Positions 44,732-54,760 of a DNA stretch of 64,000 nucleotides are shown piece after piece; the first letter of the stretch is position 1; each line of letters starts with the position of its first letter. The position numbers and the translations under genes were made by a program. Under the pieces are notes generated by a model. It saw only the letters and a list, made by a program, of their open reading frames with translations. It was not told the DNA's origin and made no database searches. Source of the DNA: Fomitopsis serialis (lineage: Eukaryota > Basidiomycota > Agaricomycetes > Polyporales > Fomitopsidaceae); contig NW_025955054.1 in assembly GCF_022376445.1 (NCBI RefSeq), forward strand, positions 1 through 64,000. Reading direction: 5' to 3'.

Positions 44732-45333
44732 TGTTTTTGCTTTTTGTTCCCCATTGCTATCCCACGAGTTCGACTCAAATGGCGCATCCGCATTAGGAGG
44801 TCTTGCAAGCCAGGACGGTACGTACAGATGCCCTTGCATACAGCTGAGCGCGAGGATAAATTGTATGCATTGCGTGCATGTGTCGATCGCTATACCATCC
44901 ATATCGCCGGCCCCCACGACTAAATCACACCAAGTATGTACCACTGGCGGCATCGTCAACGTCTACCACGAAAACACATTTCTGACTACCGTCATGCATT
45001 GGCTTATAACTCAGGCGGACGATTGAGGATGTGTGATCACACAGGTGTCCAAGTAACCGCCAAACGGCAGTGTCCCGGCTGATCACGAACCAGAGGTGTG
45101 GGAAGGATCCTCTTTGTTCAACACGGTCACTCATTGTACATTTGCTCTTTTACCCCAGTCAACCATCGTAAGATGTAGGTGATTTCTATTTCGCAAATGG
45201 TCCTGAGCATCTAATATCATCGGACAGCCCGAGCTTGGCCCGCGCCGCAATAGTATGTCCGGTCGGATGCTCGTCGGGCCAATCTCTTTCTCTCCGCCTC
45301 GTGAACACAACGCCCGGAGACCAAGCACCGCAG
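44732..45333. other. Upstream region of F-box gene 3
   Basis: About 600 bp. It should hold the promoter and first coding exon of the F-box gene, but I could not fix the start: candidate sites are an ATG at 45255 (MSGRML, weak donor GTCGGG) and an upstream exon ending at the GTATGT donor near 45253. Confidence 0.35.
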
Positions 45334-46908
45334 CTTCCGGCCGATGTTTGCACGGACATAGCCAGCTTTCTCTGGCACGACACTCTCTCGCTCTCGCGCT
45401 GTTGTTTCGTCTGTCGAGCCTGGTATCACGCCGCAAAGCGCCATCTATTATGGTCACCTACGCCGACCATCAGCACGAAGGTGGCACTCTATCGCATCTC
45501 CCGCGTGCTTATGTCCGCGCCAGGTCGGAGGCTTCTCAAGCTCAAGTATATATCTATCGAAGATGACCCGTCTCAGCCCTTCGCGCACACATTTCCTTTG
45601 TGTCTGTCCGGGACACACCTCCCAGAGCTACATATCATTCGCCTGCAGGACGTGGACTGGGACAGACACAGGCTACATACCGACTTCTTCACCTACCTGG
45701 CACACTTCACTTCTGTCCGCTGCCTCACGCTCTCGCACTGCACGCTCCGCAGTGCAGACGACCTGCGCAGGCTTGTCAACTCCTTGCCGAGGCTCGCGTA
45801 CCTCGCGCTCAAAGGAGTCGATGTGAAGCAGTCGACTTTCGCCGTAGAACGTGGAACTGTCGATCGAGCTCGTGTCCGAGAGCTCAATATTGGTTTTCAT
45901 CCCTCTTGTACCCCCTTGCTCAGCCTGTGCACAGCGTACACCTCCGTTACCTTAGTCATCATCGACCTATCTTATTTCCCGTCATTGGCCCAAGTCCAGC
46001 GCGTCGTCTCTGCATTCTCCTCCTTGAACCACCTGCGTCTAGAGTATGTGCACAAAAGTAGCATGAACACTAACAGTGCAGACGACGACATGTGGCCGCC
46101 GGCGTCCAGCATAACTCTCGCCGCAGATGCATACTGGCACTCAAAGACACTCGTGCTCTCGCTTGCAACTTTCCAGATCGATGGGCTGCCATCCGTCCAG
46201 ATCGAAGCCGTCCTCCGGTGGCTCGTGGCAACTCGTAGCAGCTCCACCATCGAGGAGCTAGAAATCGGCTTCCGGGATGCACCTACGGAAAGCGTACAGT
46301 CAACCGTTGCAGACCTTCTGCAGCGGCTGGGGAGAAAGCTTGTACGTTTTAGGTGCGGGAGACTCGGTGTCTCTAAGGCTGATGGTGAGTATTTCGCTGC
46401 TCTCCCCGCCGGCATAAAATGGCTAATGCACAATTGTCCCATCGCAGTTGCCTTCGCAGAGTACCTGCCTCCTCTGGAGTACAGCATAGGCTTGCGCACT
46501 CTCCAGCTGCACACTCGTGTTAATGACGACAGCAAGACGCTGCGCAAGACTCGCACCACTATACTCACGGTCCTCTCCCGCATCCAGACCCCGTACCTGG
46601 AGAAGCTCGTCCTCGGGTTCACGCTAGACTTTGGATTGTCTGCGACCTCCACTGCGTGTGACGAGCCCAATGCTGCGGAAATCGACCCCGCTGCTCTCGA
46701 GATCACCCACAGCATCCTCGCACGTCGTGTCTTTGCCAATCTCTCACCGCAAGGCGTATACATCAGGTTCTACGCCCCGGACGAGGCTATGAGGGTCATT
46801 TCCGAGGTCATAACGACCATTATGCCGAAACTCTTCGCCCCATGGTTCGCGAGGAGACTCGTGGTGATGAAGACCCCGGACCAAACTTCAATCCCTATTA
46901 CAGAGTGA
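45334..46908 (+). CDS. F-box protein with leucine-rich tail (F-box 3), start unresolved
   Basis: F-box proteins bind Skp1 and recruit targets to SCF ubiquitin ligases. The F-box lies at the start: LPADVCTDIASFLWHDTLSL then CCFVCRAWYHAAKRHLL. It is followed by about 400 residues of degenerate Leu-rich repeats (LPELHIIRLQDVDW, VRCLTLSHC, LPRLAYLALKGVD) typical of agaricomycete F-box families. An acceptor (accgcag) at 45331-45333 suggests the F-box begins a second exon. A further 63-nt intron, 46385-46447 (GTGAGT..CGCAG), is stop-free and in frame; it coincides with introns in F-box genes 1 and 2. Without it the product still reads through. The stop is TGA at 46906. About 504 codons from 45334. 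The family is clear; the target is unknown. Confidence 0.82.
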   Translation, partial: LPADVCTDIASFLWHDTLSLSRCCFVCRAWYHAAKRHLLWSPTPTISTKVALYRISRVLMSAPGRRLLKLKYISIEDDPSQPFAHTFPLCLSGTHLPELHIIRLQDVDWDRHRLHTDFFTYLAHFTSVRCLTLSHCTLRSADDLRRLVNSLPRLAYLALKGVDVKQSTFAVERGTVDRARVRELNIGFHPSCTPLLSLCTAYTSVTLVIIDLSYFPSLAQVQRVVSAFSSLNHLRLEYVHKSSMNTNSADDDMWPPASSITLAADAYWHSKTLVLSLATFQIDGLPSVQIEAVLRWLVATRSSSTIEELEIGFRDAPTESVQSTVADLLQRLGRKLVRFRCGRLGVSKADGEYFAALPAGIKWLMHNCPIAVAFAEYLPPLEYSIGLRTLQLHTRVNDDSKTLRKTRTTILTVLSRIQTPYLEKLVLGFTLDFGLSATSTACDEPNAAEIDPAALEITHSILARRVFANLSPQGVYIRFYAPDEAMRVISEVITTIMPKLFAPWFARRLVVMKTPDQTSIPITE

Positions 46909-47297
46909 CTAGCCGATGCACAGCCGCGTAGTTTCCGATTTTGTTCTCAACGATAATGATGGCATACCCATTGTAGTCCCGATTGCGCGAATGGCTAGAC
47001 GTGGACCCGCTTACAGTACTTCGTTGGGCGCATGACGGAATCGATGCTGGCCGCTTAGCAGCGAAGCTAGACAGGACAGAGGCGAATAAGTTATGTAGAC
47101 GGGTATGAGCCGGTAAACTTGGCTGCAGAACTAGTGTGCCCGCGACAACGCCCAGAATAAAGAATTCAGCTTCGAGGCGCACTGCTCCGCACACCTTGGG
47201 TAACGACCATCTCCCGCCCGCCAGCGAGTCCAAGGAAGTGGGTTCCAGAGATACACACAACACAGCATGTCTAATGACAACATCGACAACAAGGCTC
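46909..47297. other. Spacer between convergent F-box 3 and AP-1 mu
   Basis: 389 bp carrying the 3' flanks of both genes. Nothing recognised. Confidence 0.4.
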
Positions 47298-49738
47298 TCA
47301 CATCGGCACGATGGGCGCGCTTCCCTTCTCCAGCGCTGTCCGTAAACTGTCCCCGCAACGAAGTCGTCAGACATCCATCCACTCGATCGACCACTCGAGT
47401 GAGGGCCAAAGTCTGAGGCACGCACCTATAATCATCTCCATTTTGCGTTATGTACCGCACCCACGGCAGTGCCTGGTATCCGCTCTTCTCGACGATCTTG
47501 AGGTAGCGCACCTGGATGCCGGACACGGTGAAGTACGGGATCTCGAACTTGACCGTGATCGGGGCGCGCTTGTCCATCGAGTCGTGCTCTGCTTGAAGAT
47601 GAGTAAGACACATGCAGCGAGGAGCGAGTAGCGTTAAGAGATGAGAGACAAGACACACCTCCACGTACGCTCGGTAGGCCGAAGTGTGCTCGCATGAGGA
47701 ACTCGCGCCCGCCGCCGAGTTGCTTGATCTTCCACACGAACGCGCTCTTGTCAGGGGCATACTGTACAGAGCCTGTACTTGCCTATGGTCACACGTCAGT
47801 ATACCATGATATGTGCACTCCGCTGCCACGCGTCTCCCTCCCGGACACGGCCACCCCGAAAAGACACAAGCCTACTCACCCGGAACTTCGGTGTATCCGC
47901 GTCGTCCGGCACAGGCACGTAAATCTCAACGTTGTTCGCCGTGCTCCGCCGCTTGAACTGCGCCTTCACCTTCACCATGTACTCTACGCGGGAGCCCTTG
48001 TGGTGCTCGACCTTCGCAATCCTGGGTCAGCGGACGGCTCACGCGACACGGAAGACAGCGGACGTACGGCGGCCTCAACCCAGACGAGTGGCTTGACGGG
48101 CGTGCTCAGCCGGTAGCTCATCAGCTCGAACTCGCCGTCGGGTGGGATGAAGGATATCTGCAGGGCGCACGGTTCAGCGTGGTCAGTTGCGTATGGGAAG
48201 CATGACCTGCGCCGGCTACAACGCAGAACACGCTCTCCTAAATTCGAGACCGCCACTCACTGTCCGATCATTCTCGAACCGTGATAATCGCACGCATTGG
48301 TGGAACTTGACGTCTTCCATCTCGATTGCCTTTCCCCGCGCGGCTGCAAAGCGTATCAGCACATGCGCACTATTCACGGTTGAGGTGCAGAGTGTGACGG
48401 GGCGCGGTGTGTACGTGATCCGAGCGGTATGGGGCCTTGCTCGACGGAGAGGATTAGACACACCATCTCCCCCGTCATCATTGCGTCTACTGCTCCGCCA
48501 ATGTCCTCCGCCCAGATGCATAGGTCAAAGCTGAAGTACTCACTTCGGCCCGTCGTCTCGAACATGACCTTGTCGTTGAGCCCAAGCCTGAGCTCCGGCA
48601 TCCCAGACAGATAACACTTCATCTTGACCGCGCCCAGAATCTCCGAGCGCACGACGTTTCCTGTCGCGTTGACCTGCATGGCCACGGAGTAGTCGTCAGA
48701 GGCTGAACGCAGAAGCATGGCTGGCGAGGACGCACAAGCAGGTTGACACTCTCGATGACGTCCAGGAAGACCTCGTTCTTCCGGTACCGGATGCCCTCCG
48801 ACCGCCACGAGACGGCGTTTGTGACTGCGATCGGTGGGCGTACTTGAACTTCGAGTTTGTATGATTCTTGGGTGATGTATCTAGCACGGCATGTGAGTCA
48901 CGAACCGGGGACGTGCACACCCAGGGTACGAGCTTGTAAACCCTCGAGTATACGTGAGGAAACCTGGATGGAATCCAAGCACATTTTGGTTGTTGCAGCC
49001 GAGATATGTCGATGGCCCCGCTGCTGCGGCCCTGGGACATAGCGCGGTCGCTCAAGGTAAAGGACCACCCCAAATGTACATGCAAGACCAGACGCCAAGA
49101 ACCTCCGTGCTGCCCTGGAAGCGGCGCTCATCGTGAGAGGCCCCAGGGAACGCCTAACCATTGAGGTGGTGTGTATGGCGATAACGTTGTCCAGACATGA
49201 ACGCCAGTTTCTGGCGGGGGGCGGTCCTGGCCTTCGCCGAGGGCCCTAGCTCGTACCGTACCCGGGAAGTAGAGAAAGGAGGACGCACTCTTGTAGGATC
49301 TTACTCTCTGTCGTTTGAGGGTAACCAAAGTCCATCATCTCGTCGAGCAGCTCGTATATGATGACGAAGTTGTCGCGGATACTCTCCTCCTCGAGCTCTT
49401 TGAAGTATTCGATGAGCACCGAGACGAGCCGGTGTAGGAATAGGATGATCTCCGCTGCATTGCTGTTGCGTTTGCTGAGCGCGAGCACTACCGAACGTTA
49501 GTATACTCCAGAGCTTGAGATTCCACGCGTTGGACGTACGATAAAGGTTGCTATGTCTGATGTGGAGGTAGTTGACGCCCTCCCTTGTGAAGCACGGTGT
49601 GACCTGGGCACCCTCCTCCTCCAAATCCAGAACGATGGGCAGAAAACGCTCGATATATGCGGAGGGCACGTCGTCCCTGTATGATCGCTGGATGAGAGGC
49701 TTGCCCTTGAGATCGAGAATGGCAATCAGGGAGGCCAT
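47298..49738 (-). CDS. AP-1 clathrin adaptor complex mu subunit
   Basis: The medium chain of AP-1 recognises YxxPhi sorting signals for clathrin traffic between trans-Golgi and endosomes. Ten exons, 49540-49738, 49289-49487, 48736-48880, 48544-48673, 48261-48343, 48068-48157, 47880-48011, 47659-47782, 47426-47588 and 47298-47346, join in phase to 437 residues, the family length. The longin domain begins MASLIAILDLKGKPLIQRSY and contains EEESIRDNFVIIYELLDEMM. The mu homology domain has RYRKNEVFLDVIESVNLLV, FKRRSTANNVEIYVPVPDDA, MRAHFGLPSV and IQVRYLKIVEKSGYQALPWV. RYITQNGDDYSLRT precedes a short extension ending APIVPM. Close agreement with AP-1 rather than AP-2 mu supports the subtype. Introns are 52-408 nt; the 408-nt one after LQE and the 200-nt one after TGR are long for this window. 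The identification is firm. Confidence 0.94.
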
Positions 49739-50233
49739 CGCGGGACGACGAGCAATCAGCTAGCCCGAAGGAACGACGTCCTACGCGTACGACGCGTAGA
49801 TAGGAGGCAGGACAAGCGGTGGACACGAGTGCAGCGAGCGCGAAGGTGAGCGATGTGAGCAGAGTCGTAGATGTAAGTGAAGCAATATGCTGTACACCAT
49901 TCAAAGCTAGAAGCCATGTTAAGACGAGTATAAGTGTAGGTAAGTGATACATTCTATTGACCTCAACGGCTGGGTTATCAGACATCATTAATGCTTATGC
50001 AACGTCATAAGCATCCAGTAAGTAATACTGTAACCCAACAAGAGAGCGCCAATGACGTTATGTAACTGTCTCCTCTCGACCTGTCTATCCACCCCGTCCA
50101 CTCCACGCAGCAGCCTCACGGACCCCTATATAAAGTTGCATGCCCCAAGATGATTTCTACCCCTCGCTTGCATCTACCCTCTCCATCCGCGCAAAACATT
50201 GTCAGCTCGTAACTCACGCTCAATATTGCAACC
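49739..50233. promoter_or_regulatory. Divergent promoter region, AP-1 mu / small Cys-tailed protein
   Basis: 495 bp between outward-facing ATGs. The right half has a clear TATA box at 50127-50134 and pyrimidine-rich sequence before the small gene, suggesting a strong, possibly inducible promoter on that side; the AP-1 mu side shows no TATA box. Confidence 0.55.
50127..50134 (+). promoter_or_regulatory. TATA box of the small Cys-tailed gene
   Basis: TATATAAA, 100 bp upstream of the ATG at 50234 and followed by CT-rich initiator-like sequence. It is the clearest TATA element seen in the window and fits a highly or conditionally expressed gene. Confidence 0.65.
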
Positions 50234-50520
50234 ATGTCCGCGCCCGGAGATTCTGTTTCCTACCCCCCTGCCGCGCACATGCCCCTCGCGCACGCCGCGC
50301 GCACGTCTAGCGAGGTAGTCAGCACACAGCCGGCACCGGCACCGACGATGAGCGCTATTGCCTCTCCGAAGGGCGGAGAGAAACCCGAGAGACTGAGGGG
50401 TGGATGTATCCCGCTTCCCGTACGTCTCCCCTTTACGCGATCTTGTTATAACATTCGTATACTGACTGAAATATTCCTCAGGGTGGAGGGACGTGCTTCA
50501 TCATTCCTTGCTGCTGCTGA
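50234..50520 (+). CDS. Small protein with Cys-rich C-terminus (74 residues)
   Basis: Two exons, 50234-50419 and 50482-50520, separated by a 62-nt intron with GTACGT donor, ACTGACT branch site and CTCAG acceptor. The first 50 residues are Ala/Pro/Ser-rich and likely disordered. The end reads ERLRGGCIPLP from exon 1, then GGGTCFIIPCCC from exon 2. Terminal Cys clusters of this kind could be lipidated or bind metal. I recall similar short basidiomycete proteins ending in RGGCIPxP..CCC but know no function. There is no signal peptide. The TATA box and compact structure argue for a real, well-expressed gene. It is short enough to be missed by automatic gene callers. Confidence 0.72.
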
Positions 50521-51510
50521 GCACCAACACCGCTATCAGCGACGATCCCAACCATTGGGGAGCCACGACTTACGAAGGACATCCCCGATTTCTCCATCCC
50601 GATATCTTCACGCAGTATAGGTCTCTGTAATCGGACGGACTGTAAACTTAGCCGTGGACTTATTTGCATGTTGCCACTCTCCCGCTCTACCGTGTTCGTA
50701 CCAACCTTTCGCGATCCTCGTCATATCATCGGCGGTGGTGTTCCATGGCTGTAATGTTACCTTGCAGATGCCTACGCCTAATATTAGTCTAGATCCTGTC
50801 GGATTATAGAAAGAAACATTGGTCTTCAAGCTTCGCATACGCGACGTCCACGCCATGCTTGATGCCATTTGCAGACGTACAACGATGCCGGCCGACCTGA
50901 ACGTACTCTGAGCTCCCGCACGGACGGGCTTACCCCAAGACACCGATGTACCCCCTCCGGCGTGCGATGCATCGCGTACGTACGATTCAAGCATGCTACT
51001 GAGGTAACTCGAGCCTGAGGATAACTCGCTACCTCTTGCAACCAGAGAGCTCCTGTCGTTCGTGCGTCGCAAGCGCAACATTCTGCTCGAGCTCATCTTC
51101 GGGTCAGATCGTCTCATCCTTCAATTCCTGGTTCTCAGAAAAGATCGCGAAGAACGACAAAGAGAACGGTCGACTCAACAGTCTGACCTCCGTCGCACAA
51201 GCCTGATAGTGGCGATTGGCCGATAGATCCTCCGCCTCCGCGAGGCGGCCTCATACGAGTGAAGTGCACCTAATATATATGATCATTCGTACAGCAGCAC
51301 ACGGCGAATCCTCCGCATCCATAATTGTCCTTGCAAACCTCGCGTCCCTCTCCCCGCATGTCGTGTCCGTCACCCCGAAACCTGCACATACGTCCTCCGT
51401 CATTCCTAGTGTTTCGTTGTCCGTGACAAGTTGTCCGCGTAAGTTCCAAGCCTACGGCGAGGCGTATCGAGTTATGAATCTGAACGGCGATGAGTCCAGC
51501 ACCGTCTGAT
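50521..51510. other. Spacer; no gene seen
   Basis: About 1 kb with short frames on both strands but no supported gene. Presumably includes the 3' UTR of the small Cys-tailed gene. Confidence 0.35.
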
Positions 51511-51880
51511 AGCGCCAGGGATTGAGGAGACGCAAGACACGATGGTCTGCGGTCATGAGGCCTGCAAATACAAGCAAGCGCGTTGTCTATGCCGCAGACA
51601 GCCTCGCCTCTTCTGCTCCATAGTTCCATGGGCATCGCGGCGCGCGCCTCCCTCGCATTCATGTCTATCCGAGTTATGTCCTTCAGTCGTGTATGTAGAG
51701 AACTGTCTGTTATATCAGGGATTGAGAAGACGCACCACTGCACTGTGAGCTGCGGTCATGCCGACAAATCCAAGTGCCCTGTCTATGCTGCAGGTAGAAT
51801 CGCCTCTTCTGTCTCCGTATCTCCACGGGCATCGCACGCGCGGCCTTCGCGTTCATCGATATCCGAGTTCTGGATCTCTG
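51511..51880 (-). repeat. Diverged direct repeat of the decayed F-box tail
   Basis: Two blocks of about 165-175 bp, 51512-51685 and 51717-51880, share the order agggattgag-gagacgc, ctgcggtcatg, tgtctatgc, gcctcttctg, gggcatcgc and tatccgagtt. The second block, and the following 51880-52050, also match the region encoding the C-terminus of F-box gene 2 (about 59870-60150). They are read here as leftovers of the 3' coding end of F-box gene 1 after duplication. Confidence 0.55.
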
Positions 51881-52245
51881 TGATGCTGGCAGGCGTCCCT
51901 AGTCGAGTAGATGAGCATATTGAGTAGGTTGCGACTGCGTCCGACTTATGGACGACGAAGTCGTGACACTCACCAAGGCCTGAGAGTACTGATGATAAGA
52001 GATTACGAGGGACGGACTGTTCACCAACATGATTGGGGATGGGCCCCTCGCCAACAATGCATACACAGGCGGAGGGCATCGGATCTTGCCTTCAAGTGAT
52101 CCACACCGTATGCCGTTCGACCTCAGCCACCCGCCGTAGTCTGGTTCGCCCTCGACAGTGGCGGTCATGGTCCGATCTTGATGGGAACGGCGAGACCGAC
52201 ACACTCCGCCTGAGTGCGATTTTTTGACTGTGAGGCCTATCGTGG
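51783..52245 (-). pseudogene. Detached C-terminal segment of F-box gene 1
   Basis: A minus-strand frame at 51783-52079 encodes VLSGLGECHDF, YSICSSTRLGTPASITEIQ and a GDTETEE tail, matching the extreme C-terminus of F-box gene 2 (VLRVLGECHKF, CSVCSSARLGPHASIVEIH). In gene 1 a TAA at 52246 and about 165 bp of unrelated sequence separate this segment from the main frame. It may be a relic, or a downstream exon joined by splicing. Confidence 0.5.
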
Positions 52246-53970
52246 TTAGAACCGCTGGAAATCGAGCCATAAGACTTTGCGATCCAGCCACGGCGCGAAC
52301 AGAGTGGTCATGTGTGGCTTGATCGCAGACATCGTGGCGGTTTGAGCATTCATCCCAACCAATACAACGAGTACAGCGGCCTCGTACAACTGTTGGGAGG
52401 CTCGGAGTGCTGGAAGACGGTCAAAGACACTGCGAGAGAGGATAGTGTGGAAAGTGGAGGTGGAGCCGGGAGGGTATATCTCGCTGACCGAGGCCTCGTC
52501 ACCATCTTCAGATGTCTCGGAGTCAGACATCGTAATCCAAATTTCGAGTCGCTCCAGATGCGGACTTTGGATGTCAGATAGCAAGGCACCCAGGTACCCT
52601 TGAATCCTCGGGAGTGATGGATCGACCGAGTCAAAATAGACAATCAGGTTTGTCAGTGATGTATTTGCTGTAATCCGCGGTACGATATCGTGAATCGAGT
52701 CTACGATAGTTTCAATGAGCAACGACAAGCACAATGACAAGCGACTTGAACTAGGACACTCACCATGAGCAAGATCACATCTCCACTGAAACTTCTTGAG
52801 CCCAGCTCCGGCGAGGTGCAGGATCTCTGTAACACGTGGTACAAGCTCTGTACATGGGCCATCCCTGTGTGTAGAGTAGAGCTGCAGGCCTTCCAGTTGG
52901 CTACATGCTTGCGGGGTTAACATCAAATTCAGAAGCTGTAACTGCCACGACGCGTGTACGAATAAGAGCTCGAATTCTGACAGTGAGGAATTGGGTGCAT
53001 GTGCTGTGTACAGGGCCACGTCTGCCGCTGATGCAGGCTCGACATGTGAGCGAAATGGATTCTGTAGTGACAAGTTGGACAAATGGGGGAAACGGCATAA
53101 GAACTGATGAAGATGTGAAAATGAAGAGTAGGAGCCCAGGTCTAAACTTAGCTCTGTTACGTATGAGTACATGGCACATACAATCAACAAGAATTGATGG
53201 TGAGCGCCCAACTCGGAGGTTGAGCAATCAGTCCGAAGTGCGACTTTCTTGAGCTTGTTGCGCGACGAGGGACCGTAGCGGGACGCCGAAACTGGAACGA
53301 GTGGGTGCTGTAGTGTGACGTCCATGAGAAACAGATCTTCGAGACTCGGTAGTGCTTTGGAAATTCTGTGGAGTTCCGCTATACTACGAAAGCGGCACTG
53401 CCTGATGTTCAGGCTTGTGACGCTAGTATAGGCGGAGAGGAAGTCGAAGAATAAAACATGTGGTCTGGTAACCACCCAATCGCAGTTGCGTAGACCCACC
53501 TCCACAAGTGATAGAAGACTCGCGGGGATGAGCATGGGCCAGATGTGTGTGAATGGCTTTTGAGGGTCCTCCCAGATGTTCAGGTAAATAAAACGCTTGC
53601 CATATGATCGGATGCTTTCTGACATAAGCATGCGTGCTGTATCGTTCAAGGCTTCTCGGGTCCGCAATTGGAGGGAATTGTGCCGGGAGACGCGCCGTGC
53701 GGCGTGGTACCAAGCGTGGCAAACGAGGCTGCACCTCGTCAGTGCGAAAGGCTCGTACACAAGGAACTCGCAGATACGATCGATCAGTTCCTGTGGAAAT
53801 GGCGGATAGGTATCACTGCGTCGACGCAGAACGTTGATATGTTAAACGAGCAACGGGATCCATGGTAATTGGAAGGCATACCTTGAGTACGTGGGTGGTC
53901 TGAAGCAATATTCCAAGAGGGGATGATGGTCGTTCAGCGGCCTGTCTTCACTGTCGACCACATCCGTCAT
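52246..53970 (-). CDS. F-box protein with leucine-rich tail (F-box 1)
   Basis: Three exons, 53882-53970, 52764-53815 and 52246-52700, join in phase to 531 residues. Exon 1 ends PPTYSS; exon 2 starts with the F-box DTYPPFPQELIDRICEFL followed by CSLVCHAWYHAARRVSRH. About 400 residues of irregular Leu-rich repeats follow (LLSLVEVGLRNCDW, VTSLNIRQCRF, LPSLEDLFLMDVTL), ending FAPWLDRKVLWLDFQRF. The 63-nt intron 52701-52763 (GTGAGT..CGTAG) is in frame and stop-free, so intron retention would keep the frame. The exon 1 length (89 nt) and both intron positions are identical in F-box gene 2. It is truncated by about 100 residues relative to that copy. Predicted SCF adaptor; target unknown. Confidence 0.85.
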
Positions 53971-54760
53971 CTGGTAATCATATCATCGGGTCGTTCCGTG
54001 ATTTGCTTATATATGCTGTTGAAGAACTACCTCGCACGACTACTTTATATTTGCAGAATTCAGAGTAATATCCGAATGGCAGGTCGATGTATGCCCTATA
54101 CAGAGTGTAGAAGTTTCAGATGATGTCGTACAGACGGTATTGCCTTGAAACCTTGCCTAAGACAGTCGTAAATTTGAGCTTCTTGGCAGTATTGGACGCA
54201 CTCGCTCGGGGTGGTAACAGAGGATATATGGGAGGTTCGGAGCCTCGCAGATCGAAATCAGCGGTAGTAGGCGTTGATACGCGTAACGTAGACCAGCCGC
54301 AGAATGTGGGAGACGACAGATGGCCTGCGGACTCGAGCCTGAGATAGAGAGTGTTGTCATATTAGTATGAGGCCGACCCGAGGCGATGCACAGACTCACC
54401 TGAGCCGCTGGGCCGCATTCTCTTCTAGAAGACGGATATCGTCGAACTTTGCGTCGACAGGAAGCGCGCGTGTGGTACAAGCCAGTGCATGGAAGACCGG
54501 GCTGTGTACTATTGCCTCCTATCGATGCAGGGTTCCTTCTATAGCCAATTGTGCACGAGGCCTGGCGCCGAGCGTGATGCGGGTGGAAAAACGGTCAACG
54601 ATCGCAATGAAGTGCGAGGTTCAATAACCGCATCTTGCTTATTGCCCCACAGCGTCCCATCCGACCTTCTAATTAGAACGGACGGTCTCAACTGACTCGA
54701 GACATTTCAGTGCGCCATCTGAGCGCCCTTGATTGGCTGAGGCCAAGACCATACCTTTGT
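53971..54760. other. 5' flank of F-box gene 1, duplicated upstream of F-box gene 2
   Basis: About 54180-54560 aligns with about 62270-62760: shared blocks include the acagaggatatatgggagg stretch, gactcgagcctgaga, gaggcgatgcacagactcacc, and the gaagaccgggctgtgtacta region. No gene of its own. This marks the right part of a segmental duplication that includes the F-box gene. Confidence 0.6.
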
